Assembly: GCA_007136525.1 (NCBI GenBank)
Contig: SLGU01000230.1
Location: 1 to 5,066 of the forward strand
Source of the DNA: Desulfobacteraceae bacterium
GTDB lineage: Bacteria; Desulfobacterota; Desulfobacteria; Desulfobacterales; Desulfosalsimonadaceae
Direction of reading: 5' to 3'
DNA: 5,066 bases
Position 1 is the first letter of the stretch; each line of letters starts with the position of its first letter. A program made the translations under genes and the position numbers. The notes under the pieces are model-generated. The model saw only the letters and a list, made by a program, of their open reading frames with translations, ran no database searches and was not told where the DNA came from. Shown here one piece after another: positions 1 to 5,066 of this stretch.

Positions 1-2
1 AA

Positions 3-53
3 GAAGTCATGGTTATTTTAAACCCGCCGGTGATTGACATCATGGATGACTGA
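3..53 (+). CDS. mreC: C-terminal tail of probable rod shape-determining protein MreC (5' truncated by window edge)
   Basis: Only the last 16 codons are present, ending in TGA at 51-53, and they read EVMVILNPPVIDIMDD. MreC is a periplasmic, membrane-anchored scaffold that links the MreB cytoskeleton to the wall synthases. Many MreC proteins end in a short strand of the type LEEVLVI followed by a proline-containing tail, and EVMVILNPP fits this. The identification rests mainly on position, since mreD and mrdA follow in the usual mreC-mreD-mrdA order. What is unusual is the 214-nt gap to mreD, where these genes are normally nearly adjacent. A palindromic repeat fills most of it. Another protein ending by chance in this frame cannot be excluded from so few residues. 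Confidence 0.6.
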   Translation, partial: EVMVILNPPVIDIMDD

Positions 54-87
54 TCGGCCGTGACATGATTTATTTGAAAACAAGGTA

Positions 88-109
88 GACGCATTCGTAA
101 AAAATATCG
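88..109 (+). repeat. Possible fragment of the palindromic element's terminus
   Basis: GACGCATTCGTAAAAAATATC resembles the terminus of the palindromic element seen complete further right (GACGGCTTCGTAAAA, then AGTCC, then AATATC), with a few substitutions and a short deletion. It sits immediately left of the complete copy at 114-240 and in the opposite orientation to it. It could be a remnant of an older insertion or a chance match, because the motif is short and AT-rich. Confidence 0.35.
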
Positions 110-113
110 ATCA

Positions 114-240
114 GACGACTTTGAAAAAAGTTCAAGATCAAGGCGCGAGCCATTTTTGAAGAATTGATAGTACTTATGTGTACGTGAGATTCTTCGGAAA
201 TGGCGCGTAACGCAGATATTGGACTTTTTGCGAAGTCGTC
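114..240 (-). repeat. Palindromic dispersed element, complete copy in the mreC-mreD gap (reverse orientation)
   Basis: The left arm (114-173) and right arm (180-240) are inverted repeats that pair at about 43 of 61 aligned positions, leaving a 6-nt loop (TTATGT). Both outer ends are GACGAC/GTCGTC. Read from the right on the minus strand, the first 36 nt match the start of the element at 4855 at 33 of 36 positions, including the exact core AAAAAGTCCAATATCTGCGTT. The TCACGTACA motif near the apex is also shared. The element carries no coding potential of its own and looks like a MITE or large REP-type repeat. It lies inside what should be one transcript, so the mRNA could fold into a long hairpin between mreC and mreD. 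Its right end is only 27 nt before the mreD start codon. Confidence 0.85.
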
Positions 241-267
241 AAGGTTCAATTTGGCAGCGATGAATCC

Positions 268-783
268 ATGCAATACCTTTTCTACCTCCTTTTGTGTCTT
301 TTTATAATTGTTCTGCAGACCACCATGATGCCGAACAGTTTCGGATCCCTGCGGTTTTATGACCTGATCATCCCGGTTGCCATCTACTTCAGTCTTTATC
401 GTCCCCTTCGCGAAGGGTTCCCGGTACTTTTTCTGACGGCCATGGCAATGGATATGATCTCAGGGGCGCCGACAGGCATATACCTGACAACATACATATG
501 GCTTTTTCTCGCTTTTCGCCAAACCTGGCGCTTTTTTGATGTCAAGCACAGCCATTTTTACCCGGTCCTCGTGGTTATCGGCGTTCTTTTCCAGTTGTTG
601 ATTTTCTGGGTTGCCATCAGTATTCGTGCCGGTCATATTGTATTTACCGAAGACGGTATACGACTGGTTTTCTTTCAGGTCTTTCTGGTTGTGATCACTG
701 CACCATTCATTTTTCCGGTTCTGCAGATGTTCTTCGGGGCAACGGATCGTTTTTTTTCAAGCAAAGCAAGTGAAAACGGATAG
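268..783 (+). CDS. mreD: Rod shape-determining protein MreD
   Basis: This 171-residue integral membrane protein belongs to the elongasome, where MreD works with MreC in the inner membrane to position PBP2 and RodA for lateral wall synthesis. About six hydrophobic segments are visible: residues 2-21, 30-45, 50-66, 70-86, 98-118 and 131-156. The stretch around 60-72 (MDMISGAPTGIYL) matches the family's typical D-x-x-S-G-x-x-x-G loop, and the length is normal for MreD. The ATG at 268 is the only plausible start: the frame is closed by TAA at 208-210 and no other start codon lies between. No strong Shine-Dalgarno is visible (GGCAGCGA at 253-260 is the best, and it is poor). The stop is 8 nt before the mrdA start, which suggests coupled translation. 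Confidence 0.93.
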   Translation: MQYLFYLLLCLFIIVLQTTMMPNSFGSLRFYDLIIPVAIYFSLYRPLREGFPVLFLTAMAMDMISGAPTGIYLTTYIWLFLAFRQTWRFFDVKHSHFYPVLVVIGVLFQLLIFWVAISIRAGHIVFTEDGIRLVFFQVFLVVITAPFIFPVLQMFFGATDRFFSSKASENG

Positions 784-791
784 CAGTCAAA

Positions 792-2705
792 TTGAACAGG
801 TCAAGGATAAAACCGGAAAACGGAAACAAGGCGCCCTCTGATCGCTTTTTCCCCAAGGTGGATGCAGACTGGTACCGCAGGCGCCTGGTCTGGATGGTTC
901 TCTGCATGCTGCCGCTTTTCTGCGCACTTTTGATACAGCTTTTCAATCTTCAGATTCTCCAGGGGGAGCAGTACCGAAGCCTGTCTGAAAACAACTGCCT
1001 CAGAAAGCAGCGCATTCAGCCGCTGAGGGGGCATATTTTTGACCGGAGCGGGCGGCTTCTCGTTGACAATCGCCCTGCTTTCGATCTGTATATCATCCCC
1101 GCAGACGCATCGCCGGTTCCGGAAACAGCTAACAAGCTGGCGCAATTCATTTCAACCGGCCCGGATGAAATCATTTCCCTTGTCAATCGAAACCGTGGGC
1201 CTTACGGGTACCGCCCGGTTCTTCTCAAAGCGGATATCGGCCGGGATCTCATGGCGCAGTTGATGAGCCGCCGCTATGCGCTGCCCGGGATCATCATACA
1301 GGCCAGCCCCAGGCGAAACTACATCTATGACCGGTTTGCGCCCCATCTGATCGGATACATGGGAGAGATTAACCATGGCGAGCTGACCGCCAACCGCTAT
1401 CCCCACAAACGCGGTGGCGACATGGTCGGGCGTCTCGGCGTGGAGCGAACATTTGAGGCAGAACTTTCAGGATACCCGGGCGCACGGGTTGTCCAGGTGA
1501 ACGCCACAGGGCAGGTCATGTCAGTTCTGGGGGAAGATCCCTCGATCCCGGGGAACAATGTTTTTTTGACCATTGATTATGATCTCCAGGTAAAGACACA
1601 GCAGTTGCTCGAGGGTAAAACCGGGGCCATTGTGGCCATTGATCCTGCAAACGGAGATATTCTGGCAATGGTAAGCAGCCCGGCATTCGACCCCGGCTTG
1701 TTTGCCGACGGTATCAGTTCAAAGCAATGGCAGGCGCTCCTGAATAACCCCGAGCGGCCGCTCAACAACCGGGCCATACAGTCCGTTTACCCGCCCGCAT
1801 CCGTCTATAAGATTGTCACGGCCATGGCGGCGCTCGAGGAAGGGATGTTCAACGAACATTCCACCGTCTATTGTTCGGGCAGCTACCCCATGGGAGACAG
1901 GACCTTCAGGTGCTGGAAACGGCATGGCCATGGCAGCCAGGATATCATTGACGCCATTTCGGAATCCTGTGACGTGTATTTTTACGAAGCCGGGAAGCAG
2001 CTTGGCGTGGACAGAATCGCCAAATATGCAGAACAATGCGGGCTTGGATCGCCCACCGGCATCGATCTCGCAAACGAGGCGCGCGGCCTGGTGCCCACAA
2101 CCGCATGGAAACGAGAGCGGTTCGGTCTCCCATGGTATGCCGGTGAAAATCTGCCCATCGCCATCGGCCAGGGATATAACCTTGCCACGCCCCTGCAGAT
2201 GGTTATGCTGACCGGCGCTGTGGCGAATGGCGGCACGCTTTTTCAGCCCCGGATAATGAAAGAAGTTTACAGTGTCGGCGGGACTGTTGTACAGAAAACC
2301 AGGCCCGAAATCGCTTCCCGCCTGCCGGCCGGGGAGAAGACCATCAATGTCATCAGGCAGGGGATGTACCAGGCTGTCAATGACAGAAAGGGAACGGCAT
2401 ATTTTCATGCCCGTTCGAGGGAGGTCATGATATCCGGCAAGACGGGGACAGCCCAGGTCGTCAGCCGTCTGACCGATGAAATTGAGCTGCTGGCATCCGG
2501 TGAATTATCCGAGGAAGAAAGGCGTCGTTTTATGCCCCATGCCTGGTTTGTTGGTTATGCCCCGCATGATGACCCCCGTATTGCGGTAGTGGTGTTCGTG
2601 GAGCATGGCGAAGCAGGCGCAGCCACGGCAGGCCCCCTTGCCAGGGACCTGATGGTGTCTTATGTAAAAAGGCTGGAATTGAGCGAGGCAATGGCGCAAA
2701 ATTAA
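792..2705 (+). CDS. mrdA: Penicillin-binding protein 2 (peptidoglycan D,D-transpeptidase MrdA)
   Basis: This 637-residue class B PBP cross-links peptidoglycan during side-wall elongation, acting in the periplasm while anchored in the inner membrane. A short cytoplasmic N-terminus (about 1-30) precedes one membrane anchor (about 32-54). A pedestal domain follows, with RGHIFDRSGRLL at 79-90 and GRLGVERTFEAELSG at 213-227. The transpeptidase domain covers about 270-630. Its active-site motifs are intact: nucleophile S337 in SVYK (337-340), S392-C393-D394 (the PBP2-type SxD form), and KTGTA at 550-554. C361, C374, H380 and C393 could form a metal site. The start is taken as TTG 792, because the frame is closed by TGA at 771-773 and this gives the usual short leader before VDADWY. 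GTG 858 (residue 23) is an alternative, and the Shine-Dalgarno is weak in either case. No rodA follows. Confidence 0.95.
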   Translation: MNRSRIKPENGNKAPSDRFFPKVDADWYRRRLVWMVLCMLPLFCALLIQLFNLQILQGEQYRSLSENNCLRKQRIQPLRGHIFDRSGRLLVDNRPAFDLYIIPADASPVPETANKLAQFISTGPDEIISLVNRNRGPYGYRPVLLKADIGRDLMAQLMSRRYALPGIIIQASPRRNYIYDRFAPHLIGYMGEINHGELTANRYPHKRGGDMVGRLGVERTFEAELSGYPGARVVQVNATGQVMSVLGEDPSIPGNNVFLTIDYDLQVKTQQLLEGKTGAIVAIDPANGDILAMVSSPAFDPGLFADGISSKQWQALLNNPERPLNNRAIQSVYPPASVYKIVTAMAALEEGMFNEHSTVYCSGSYPMGDRTFRCWKRHGHGSQDIIDAISESCDVYFYEAGKQLGVDRIAKYAEQCGLGSPTGIDLANEARGLVPTTAWKRERFGLPWYAGENLPIAIGQGYNLATPLQMVMLTGAVANGGTLFQPRIMKEVYSVGGTVVQKTRPEIASRLPAGEKTINVIRQGMYQAVNDRKGTAYFHARSREVMISGKTGTAQVVSRLTDEIELLASGELSEEERRRFMPHAWFVGYAPHDDPRIAVVVFVEHGEAGAATAGPLARDLMVSYVKRLELSEAMAQN

Positions 2706-2709
2706 TGCT

Positions 2710-2750
2710 GACGGCTTCGTAAAATAGCCAATATATGCGCTGCGGGCTAT
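2710..2750 (+). repeat. Truncated or diverged copy of the palindromic element after mrdA (forward orientation)
   Basis: The segment begins GACGGCTTCGTAAAA, identical over 15 nt to the start of the element at 4855, and matches it at 30 of the first 35 positions before diverging. It starts 4 nt after the mrdA stop codon. The matching second arm is not present at the expected distance, so this looks like one arm only, or an internally deleted copy. A small 6-bp stem is possible within it (ATAGCC at 2724-2729 with GGCTAT at 2745-2750, 15-nt loop), but there is no following T-run, so a terminator role is not supported. Confidence 0.75.
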
Positions 2751-2775
2751 GTCTGAACAATCTCATCTTGTTGGA

Positions 2776-2805
2776 AAATCGAAATCGCTATCGCTATCGG
2801 GATCG
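2776..2805 (+). repeat. Short hexamer tandem array (AAATCG family)
   Basis: Five consecutive 6-nt units occur: AAATCG, AAATCG, CTATCG, CTATCG, GGATCG. All share the xxATCG frame. The array is preceded by TTGGA, giving the junction TTGGAAAATCGAAATCG, identical to the junction at the start of the longer array at the right end of the window. The CTATCG units are unique to this array and suggest a diverged or older copy. Confidence 0.85.
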
Positions 2806-2828
2806 CGGGGTATTTTGCAGAACCTCCA

Positions 2829-2854
2829 GGGGACAGACTTCCAGTCTGTCTCCC
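2829..2854. other. Compact inverted repeat (hairpin) of unknown role
   Basis: GACAGACT (2832-2839) and AGTCTGTC (2843-2850) form a perfect 8-bp stem around a 3-nt TCC loop. The stem can be extended by GGG (2829-2831) with CCC (2852-2854) if T2851 is bulged. Short hairpins with a CAGACTTCCAGTCTG-like core recur in intergenic regions of many environmental bacteria, to my recollection. No T-run follows on either strand, so an intrinsic terminator is not well supported. It may stabilise or end the mrdA transcript, or be an unrelated dispersed repeat. Confidence 0.6.
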
Positions 2855-2950
2855 GGGTCGAAACATCTGCCTGCCATTTTATTAAAGGACAATTTCCCCT
2901 GGGTGGCACCGGGTATTGCCCTTGCAACTGCAGGAGAACGCTGATTTGGT

Positions 2951-2980
2951 CAATTATATATGGGCTTTTATGAAATTAAC
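2951..2980 (-). repeat. Possible degenerate end of the palindromic element
   Basis: Read on the minus strand this segment contains TTCATAAAAGCCCATATAT. This resembles TTCGTAAAATAGCCAATATAT at the start of the truncated element at 2710, allowing one gap and few substitutions. If real, the two ends would bracket a unit of about 270 nt that includes the first hexamer array and the hairpin. The match is short and AT-rich, so chance is a serious alternative. Confidence 0.35.
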
Positions 2981-3012
2981 ACACCCCGGAAGGGATTGCA
3001 TCGTATCATTTT

Positions 3013-3039
3013 TTGAAAGGACGGCTGTTTCATTATACC
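3013..3039 (+). promoter_or_regulatory. Weak candidate sigma-70-type promoter for glnS
   Basis: TTGAAA (3013-3018) resembles a -35 box and TATACC (3034-3039) a -10 box, but the spacing is only 15 nt. A second weak pair is TTGGTC (2946-2951) with TATGAA (2969-2974) at 17-nt spacing. Neither is convincing. They are listed because glnS is expected to need its own promoter in this gap. Confidence 0.2.
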
Positions 3040-3069
3040 AGGGAAGACGCCGTGGCCTATGGGATTGAG

Positions 3070-3108
3070 GAAATCGATTTCGATCCCGATTTCGATTTCG
3101 ATTTCGAT
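3070..3108 (-). repeat. Hexamer tandem array in inverted orientation, upstream of glnS
   Basis: On the + strand the units read CGATTT, CGATCC, CGATTT, CGATTT, CGATTT, CGAT from 3075. On the minus strand this is three AAATCG, one GGATCG, then AAATCG, the same order as in the array at the right end of the window. At its left edge one AAATCG reads in the + direction, creating the perfect 12-nt palindrome GAAATCGATTTC (3070-3081), where the array appears to switch strand. The array ends 47 nt before the glnS ribosome binding site and probably lies in the 5' untranslated region or promoter area. Confidence 0.85.
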
Positions 3109-3155
3109 GAAACAAACTCCCGATAAATACAATGACGATATAACAGGAATTGAGC

Positions 3156-3160
3156 AGGAG
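3156..3160 (+). promoter_or_regulatory. Ribosome binding site of glnS
   Basis: AGGAG lies 7 nt before the ATG at 3168, an ideal Shine-Dalgarno distance. It decides the start: an in-frame TTG at 3150 would put this site inside the coding sequence and has no comparable signal in front of it. Confidence 0.85.
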
Positions 3161-3167
3161 AGACTTC

Positions 3168-4856
3168 ATGCCAGGCGAAAAAAATACGGAAGCCCCTTCG
3201 GGCAATTTTATAACGCATATTATTGATGAAGACCTTGAAACCGGGAAATATGACGGCAGGGTGGTCACCCGCTTTCCGCCGGAACCCAATGGCTACCTTC
3301 ACATCGGGCATGCCAAGTCGATATGCCTTAATTTTGGCATTGCAAAACGCTACAATGGTACATGCCACCTGCGTTTCGACGACACCAATCCACTGAAGGA
3401 AAGCGTTGAATATGTCGAATCCATCATGGAAGACGTCCGATGGATCGGTTACGACTGGGCGCAACATCTATATTTTACATCCGATTATTTTGATCAACTT
3501 TACGCCTATGCCGTCCAGCTGATCAAGGCGGGGAATGCCTACGTGGACAGCCTTACCCCCGATGAGATCCGCGAGTTCAGGGGGACGTTGAACAAACCCG
3601 GCAAGGAAAGCCCCTACAGGGATCGTCCGGTCGAAGAAAACCTCGCCTTGTTCGAACAAATGGCAAAAGGGGAGCTGGATGAGGGAAGCTGTGTGCTTCG
3701 GGCAAAAATCGACATGGCGTCCCCGAATATCGTCATGCGCGATCCCACACTCTATCGAATACGTAAAAAAGACCACCACCGGACCGGGAGCAAATGGTGC
3801 ATCTATCCCATGTACGATTTCGCCCACTGCCTTTCGGATGCCATCGAAAAAGTCACGCATTCCATATGCACCATCGAATTTGTCAACAACCGGGAGCTCT
3901 ATGACTGGCTGCTCGATGCTCTTGGGGTGTATCATCCCCAGCAGATCGAATTCGCCCGGCTGAATCTGAGCTATACCGTCTTGAGCAAAAGGCGTTTGAT
4001 CCAGTTGGTGGCGGAAGGGCATGTCTCCGGTTGGGATGACCCAAGGATGCCCACCCTTTCAGGTTTGAGAAGACGCGGATACACCCCTTCCGCCATCCGG
4101 AAATTCTGCGATACGATTGGGGTGGCCCGCCGCGACAGCATGGTGGATATATCGCTGCTGGAGTACACCTTGAGGGAAGAACTCAACCTTGTGGCCCCCC
4201 GTGTCATGGCGGTCTTGAACCCTGTAAAGGTCATCATTGAAAATTACCCGGAAGGCCGCACGGAAACACTGGAAGCCATCAACAATCCGGAAGACCCATC
4301 CATGGGAAGCCGGGAAATTCCATTTTCAAGGGAGCTTTACATCGAGCGGGACGATTTCATGGAAGATCCCCCGAAAAAGTTCTTCCGCCTTGCCCCCGGC
4401 CGTGAAGTACGGCTCCGCTACGCCTATTTCATCAAATGCAATGATGTGATCCGGGATGATAGCGGCAATATTACAGCCCTGCGATGCACCTATGACCCTG
4501 ACACACGCGGCGGCAATACCCCGCCGGATGGGCGCAAGGTCAAGGCCACGCTTCACTGGGTTTCGGCTGCACATGCCATTGATGCGCCCGTCCGGCTGTA
4601 TGACCACCTGTTCAATGTTGAAAACCCGATGAGCGCCGATGATTTCAAGCAGCACCTCAACCCGGACTCGCTTGTTTCAGCCGATGGCTGCAAATTGGAG
4701 CCCGGTCTGAAAGACGCCAAGCCCGGGTCTCATTTTCAATTTGAGCGGATGGGATACTTTTTTACGGACCCGGTTGATTCCTCGCCGGGAGCCCCGGTTT
4801 TCAACCGCGTGACCGCGTTGCGGGATACGTGGGCCAAAATCCAAAAAAAACTTTGA
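3168..4856 (+). CDS. glnS: Glutaminyl-tRNA synthetase
   Basis: This 562-residue class I aminoacyl-tRNA synthetase charges tRNA-Gln with glutamine in the cytoplasm. The length is close to that of E. coli GlnRS (about 554). The Rossmann catalytic fold starts near residue 33 with [17 protein letters not shown], holding the HIGH motif at 45-48. LRFDDTNP is at 68-75, the GlnRS-type segment [11 protein letters not shown] at 217-227, and the second signature (KMSKS equivalent) is VLSKRR at 271-276. [19 protein letters not shown] follows at 287-305. The C-terminal half (about 345-562) is the anticodon-binding beta-barrel region. GlnRS rather than GluRS is indicated by the RFPPEPNG and VLSKR forms. 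All key motifs are intact. Start ATG 3168 is chosen for its AGGAG. The TGA stop overlaps the first bases of the following palindromic element. Confidence 0.97.
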   Translation: MPGEKNTEAPSGNFITHIIDEDLETGKYDGRVVTRFPPEPNGYLHIGHAKSICLNFGIAKRYNGTCHLRFDDTNPLKESVEYVESIMEDVRWIGYDWAQHLYFTSDYFDQLYAYAVQLIKAGNAYVDSLTPDEIREFRGTLNKPGKESPYRDRPVEENLALFEQMAKGELDEGSCVLRAKIDMASPNIVMRDPTLYRIRKKDHHRTGSKWCIYPMYDFAHCLSDAIEKVTHSICTIEFVNNRELYDWLLDALGVYHPQQIEFARLNLSYTVLSKRRLIQLVAEGHVSGWDDPRMPTLSGLRRRGYTPSAIRKFCDTIGVARRDSMVDISLLEYTLREELNLVAPRVMAVLNPVKVIIENYPEGRTETLEAINNPEDPSMGSREIPFSRELYIERDDFMEDPPKKFFRLAPGREVRLRYAYFIKCNDVIRDDSGNITALRCTYDPDTRGGNTPPDGRKVKATLHWVSAAHAIDAPVRLYDHLFNVENPMSADDFKQHLNPDSLVSADGCKLEPGLKDAKPGSHFQFERMGYFFTDPVDSSPGAPVFNRVTALRDTWAKIQKKL

Positions 4857-4976
4857 CGGCTTCGTAAAAAGTCCAATATCTGCGTTGCGCATCATATTGA
4901 GAAATTTCACGTACAGACACTTACGCTCAATTCCTCAAAATGATGCGCGCCTTGATATTGGGCGTTTTACGTTGCC
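4855..4976 (+). repeat. Palindromic dispersed element, complete copy after glnS (forward orientation)
   Basis: The arms at 4858-4913 and 4922-4976 pair at about 42 of 56 aligned positions with one gap, around an 8-nt loop. Well-conserved paired blocks include GTAAAA with TTTTAC, CCAATATC with GATATTGG, and GCGCATCAT with ATGATGCGC. The left end is GACGGCTTCGTAAAA, shared exactly with the copy at 2710, and the first 36 nt match the reversed copy at 180-240 at 33 positions. The element begins inside the glnS stop codon (TGA 4854-4856). Its RNA could fold into a long hairpin protecting or ending the glnS transcript, but no T-run follows. Mobile MITE-type origin is plausible; no transposase is nearby. 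Confidence 0.87.
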
Positions 4977-4985
4977 TTTATTGGA

Positions 4986-5066
4986 AAATCGAAATCGAAA
5001 TCGAAATCGGGATCGAAATCGAAATCGAAATCGGGATCGAAATCGAAATCGAAATCGGGATCGAAA
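4986..5066 (+). repeat. Hexamer tandem array with 24-bp higher-order period (continues beyond window)
   Basis: The array has thirteen complete 6-nt units and a partial one. After a first AAATCG (4986-4991), the pattern is three AAATCG then one GGATCG, repeated three times without a single exception (4992-5015, 5016-5039, 5040-5063), then AAA at the window edge. It is preceded by TTGGA, as at 2771-2775. There is no in-register coding context, so this is non-coding satellite-like DNA. The full length cannot be seen. Confidence 0.95.

Larger units (their letters stand above)
2706..3167. other. Gene-free interval between mrdA and glnS, built largely of repeats
   Basis: This 462-nt stretch has no convincing gene. 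Open frames at 2735-2944 and 2749-2973 overlap each other, run through the repeats and show no recognisable protein features. In order it contains a truncated palindromic element (2710-2750), a short hexamer array (2776-2805), a compact hairpin (2829-2854), a possible degenerate element end (about 2951-2980), an inverted hexamer array (3070-3108) and the glnS ribosome binding site (3156-3160). The glnS promoter is presumably here, since the gene is functionally unrelated to mrdA. Confidence 0.7.

Noticed and set aside
114..240. tRNA, riboswitch or integron attachment site within the long palindrome
   Set aside because: There is no cloverleaf or recognisable riboswitch core. The structure is a simple two-arm imperfect hairpin and lacks paired integrase core sites, so a dispersed palindromic element is the better reading.
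1719..2408. 229-codon minus-strand open frame
   Set aside because: It lies wholly antisense to the mrdA transpeptidase domain, whose motifs are intact; it is a shadow frame.
2735..2973. Overlapping open frames of about 70 codons in the mrdA-glnS gap
   Set aside because: They run through the hexamer array and hairpin, lack recognisable domains or a good ribosome binding site, and carry the RYRYRD or SLSLSG dipeptide runs expected of any frame across a 6-nt repeat.
3150..3167. TTG 3150 as the glnS start
   Set aside because: It would place the clear AGGAG at 3156-3160 inside the gene; ATG 3168 has ideal spacing to that site.
2954..3467. Minus-strand open frames with NRNRNRDRNR or KSKSKSGSKS runs
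   Set aside because: The dipeptide runs come from translating the inverted hexamer array, and the rest lies antisense to glnS. These are repeat-driven artefacts.
4858..4980. Intrinsic terminator of glnS
   Set aside because: The palindrome is far longer than a typical terminator stem and is followed by CTTTATTGG rather than a T-run. A role in ending transcription is possible but not shown by sequence.
4986..5066. CRISPR array
   Set aside because: The unit is a 6-nt tandem repeat without spacers, and no cas gene is present.

Overview
The window carries the end of a cell-shape (rod) operon, a glutaminyl-tRNA synthetase gene, and an unusual set of repeats in the gaps between them. All genes are on the + strand. 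The reading order is: a 16-codon tail that is probably mreC (ends at 53), mreD (268-783), mrdA encoding penicillin-binding protein 2 (792-2705), a gene-free stretch (2706-3167), glnS (3168-4856), and a repeat region running off the right edge (4855-5066). The gene content and protein style (PBP2 beginning with a VDADWY-type segment and a Cys-rich FRCWK/GHG/SCD region), the moderate GC and the type of dispersed palindrome suggest a Desulfobacterota (former Deltaproteobacteria) genome, perhaps Desulfobacterales. This is an inference from family knowledge and is not proven by the window.

MreC, MreD and PBP2 belong to the elongasome that builds the lateral peptidoglycan wall in rod-shaped cells. 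MreC and MreD are membrane scaffolds and PBP2 is the transpeptidase. The partner glycosyltransferase gene rodA, which often follows mrdA, is absent here. A repeat-filled gap and then the unrelated housekeeping gene glnS come next.

The most notable content is non-coding. Two repeat families occupy nearly every gap. The first is a roughly 122-127 bp imperfect palindrome with about 56-61 nt arms. It is complete between mreC and mreD (114-240, reverse orientation), complete right after glnS (4855-4976, forward), and present as a truncated forward copy after mrdA (2710-2750). The second is a hexamer array, AAATCG with periodic GGATCG variants, at 2776-2805, 3070-3108 (mostly inverted) and 4986-5066 (continuing beyond the window). 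In the last array the order is strictly three AAATCG then one GGATCG, a 24-bp higher-order period. Both forward palindrome copies are followed by a hexamer array through the same junction, TTGGAAAATCGAAATCG, so the two families may travel or evolve together. No transposase, CRISPR, tRNA, rRNA or defence gene was found.
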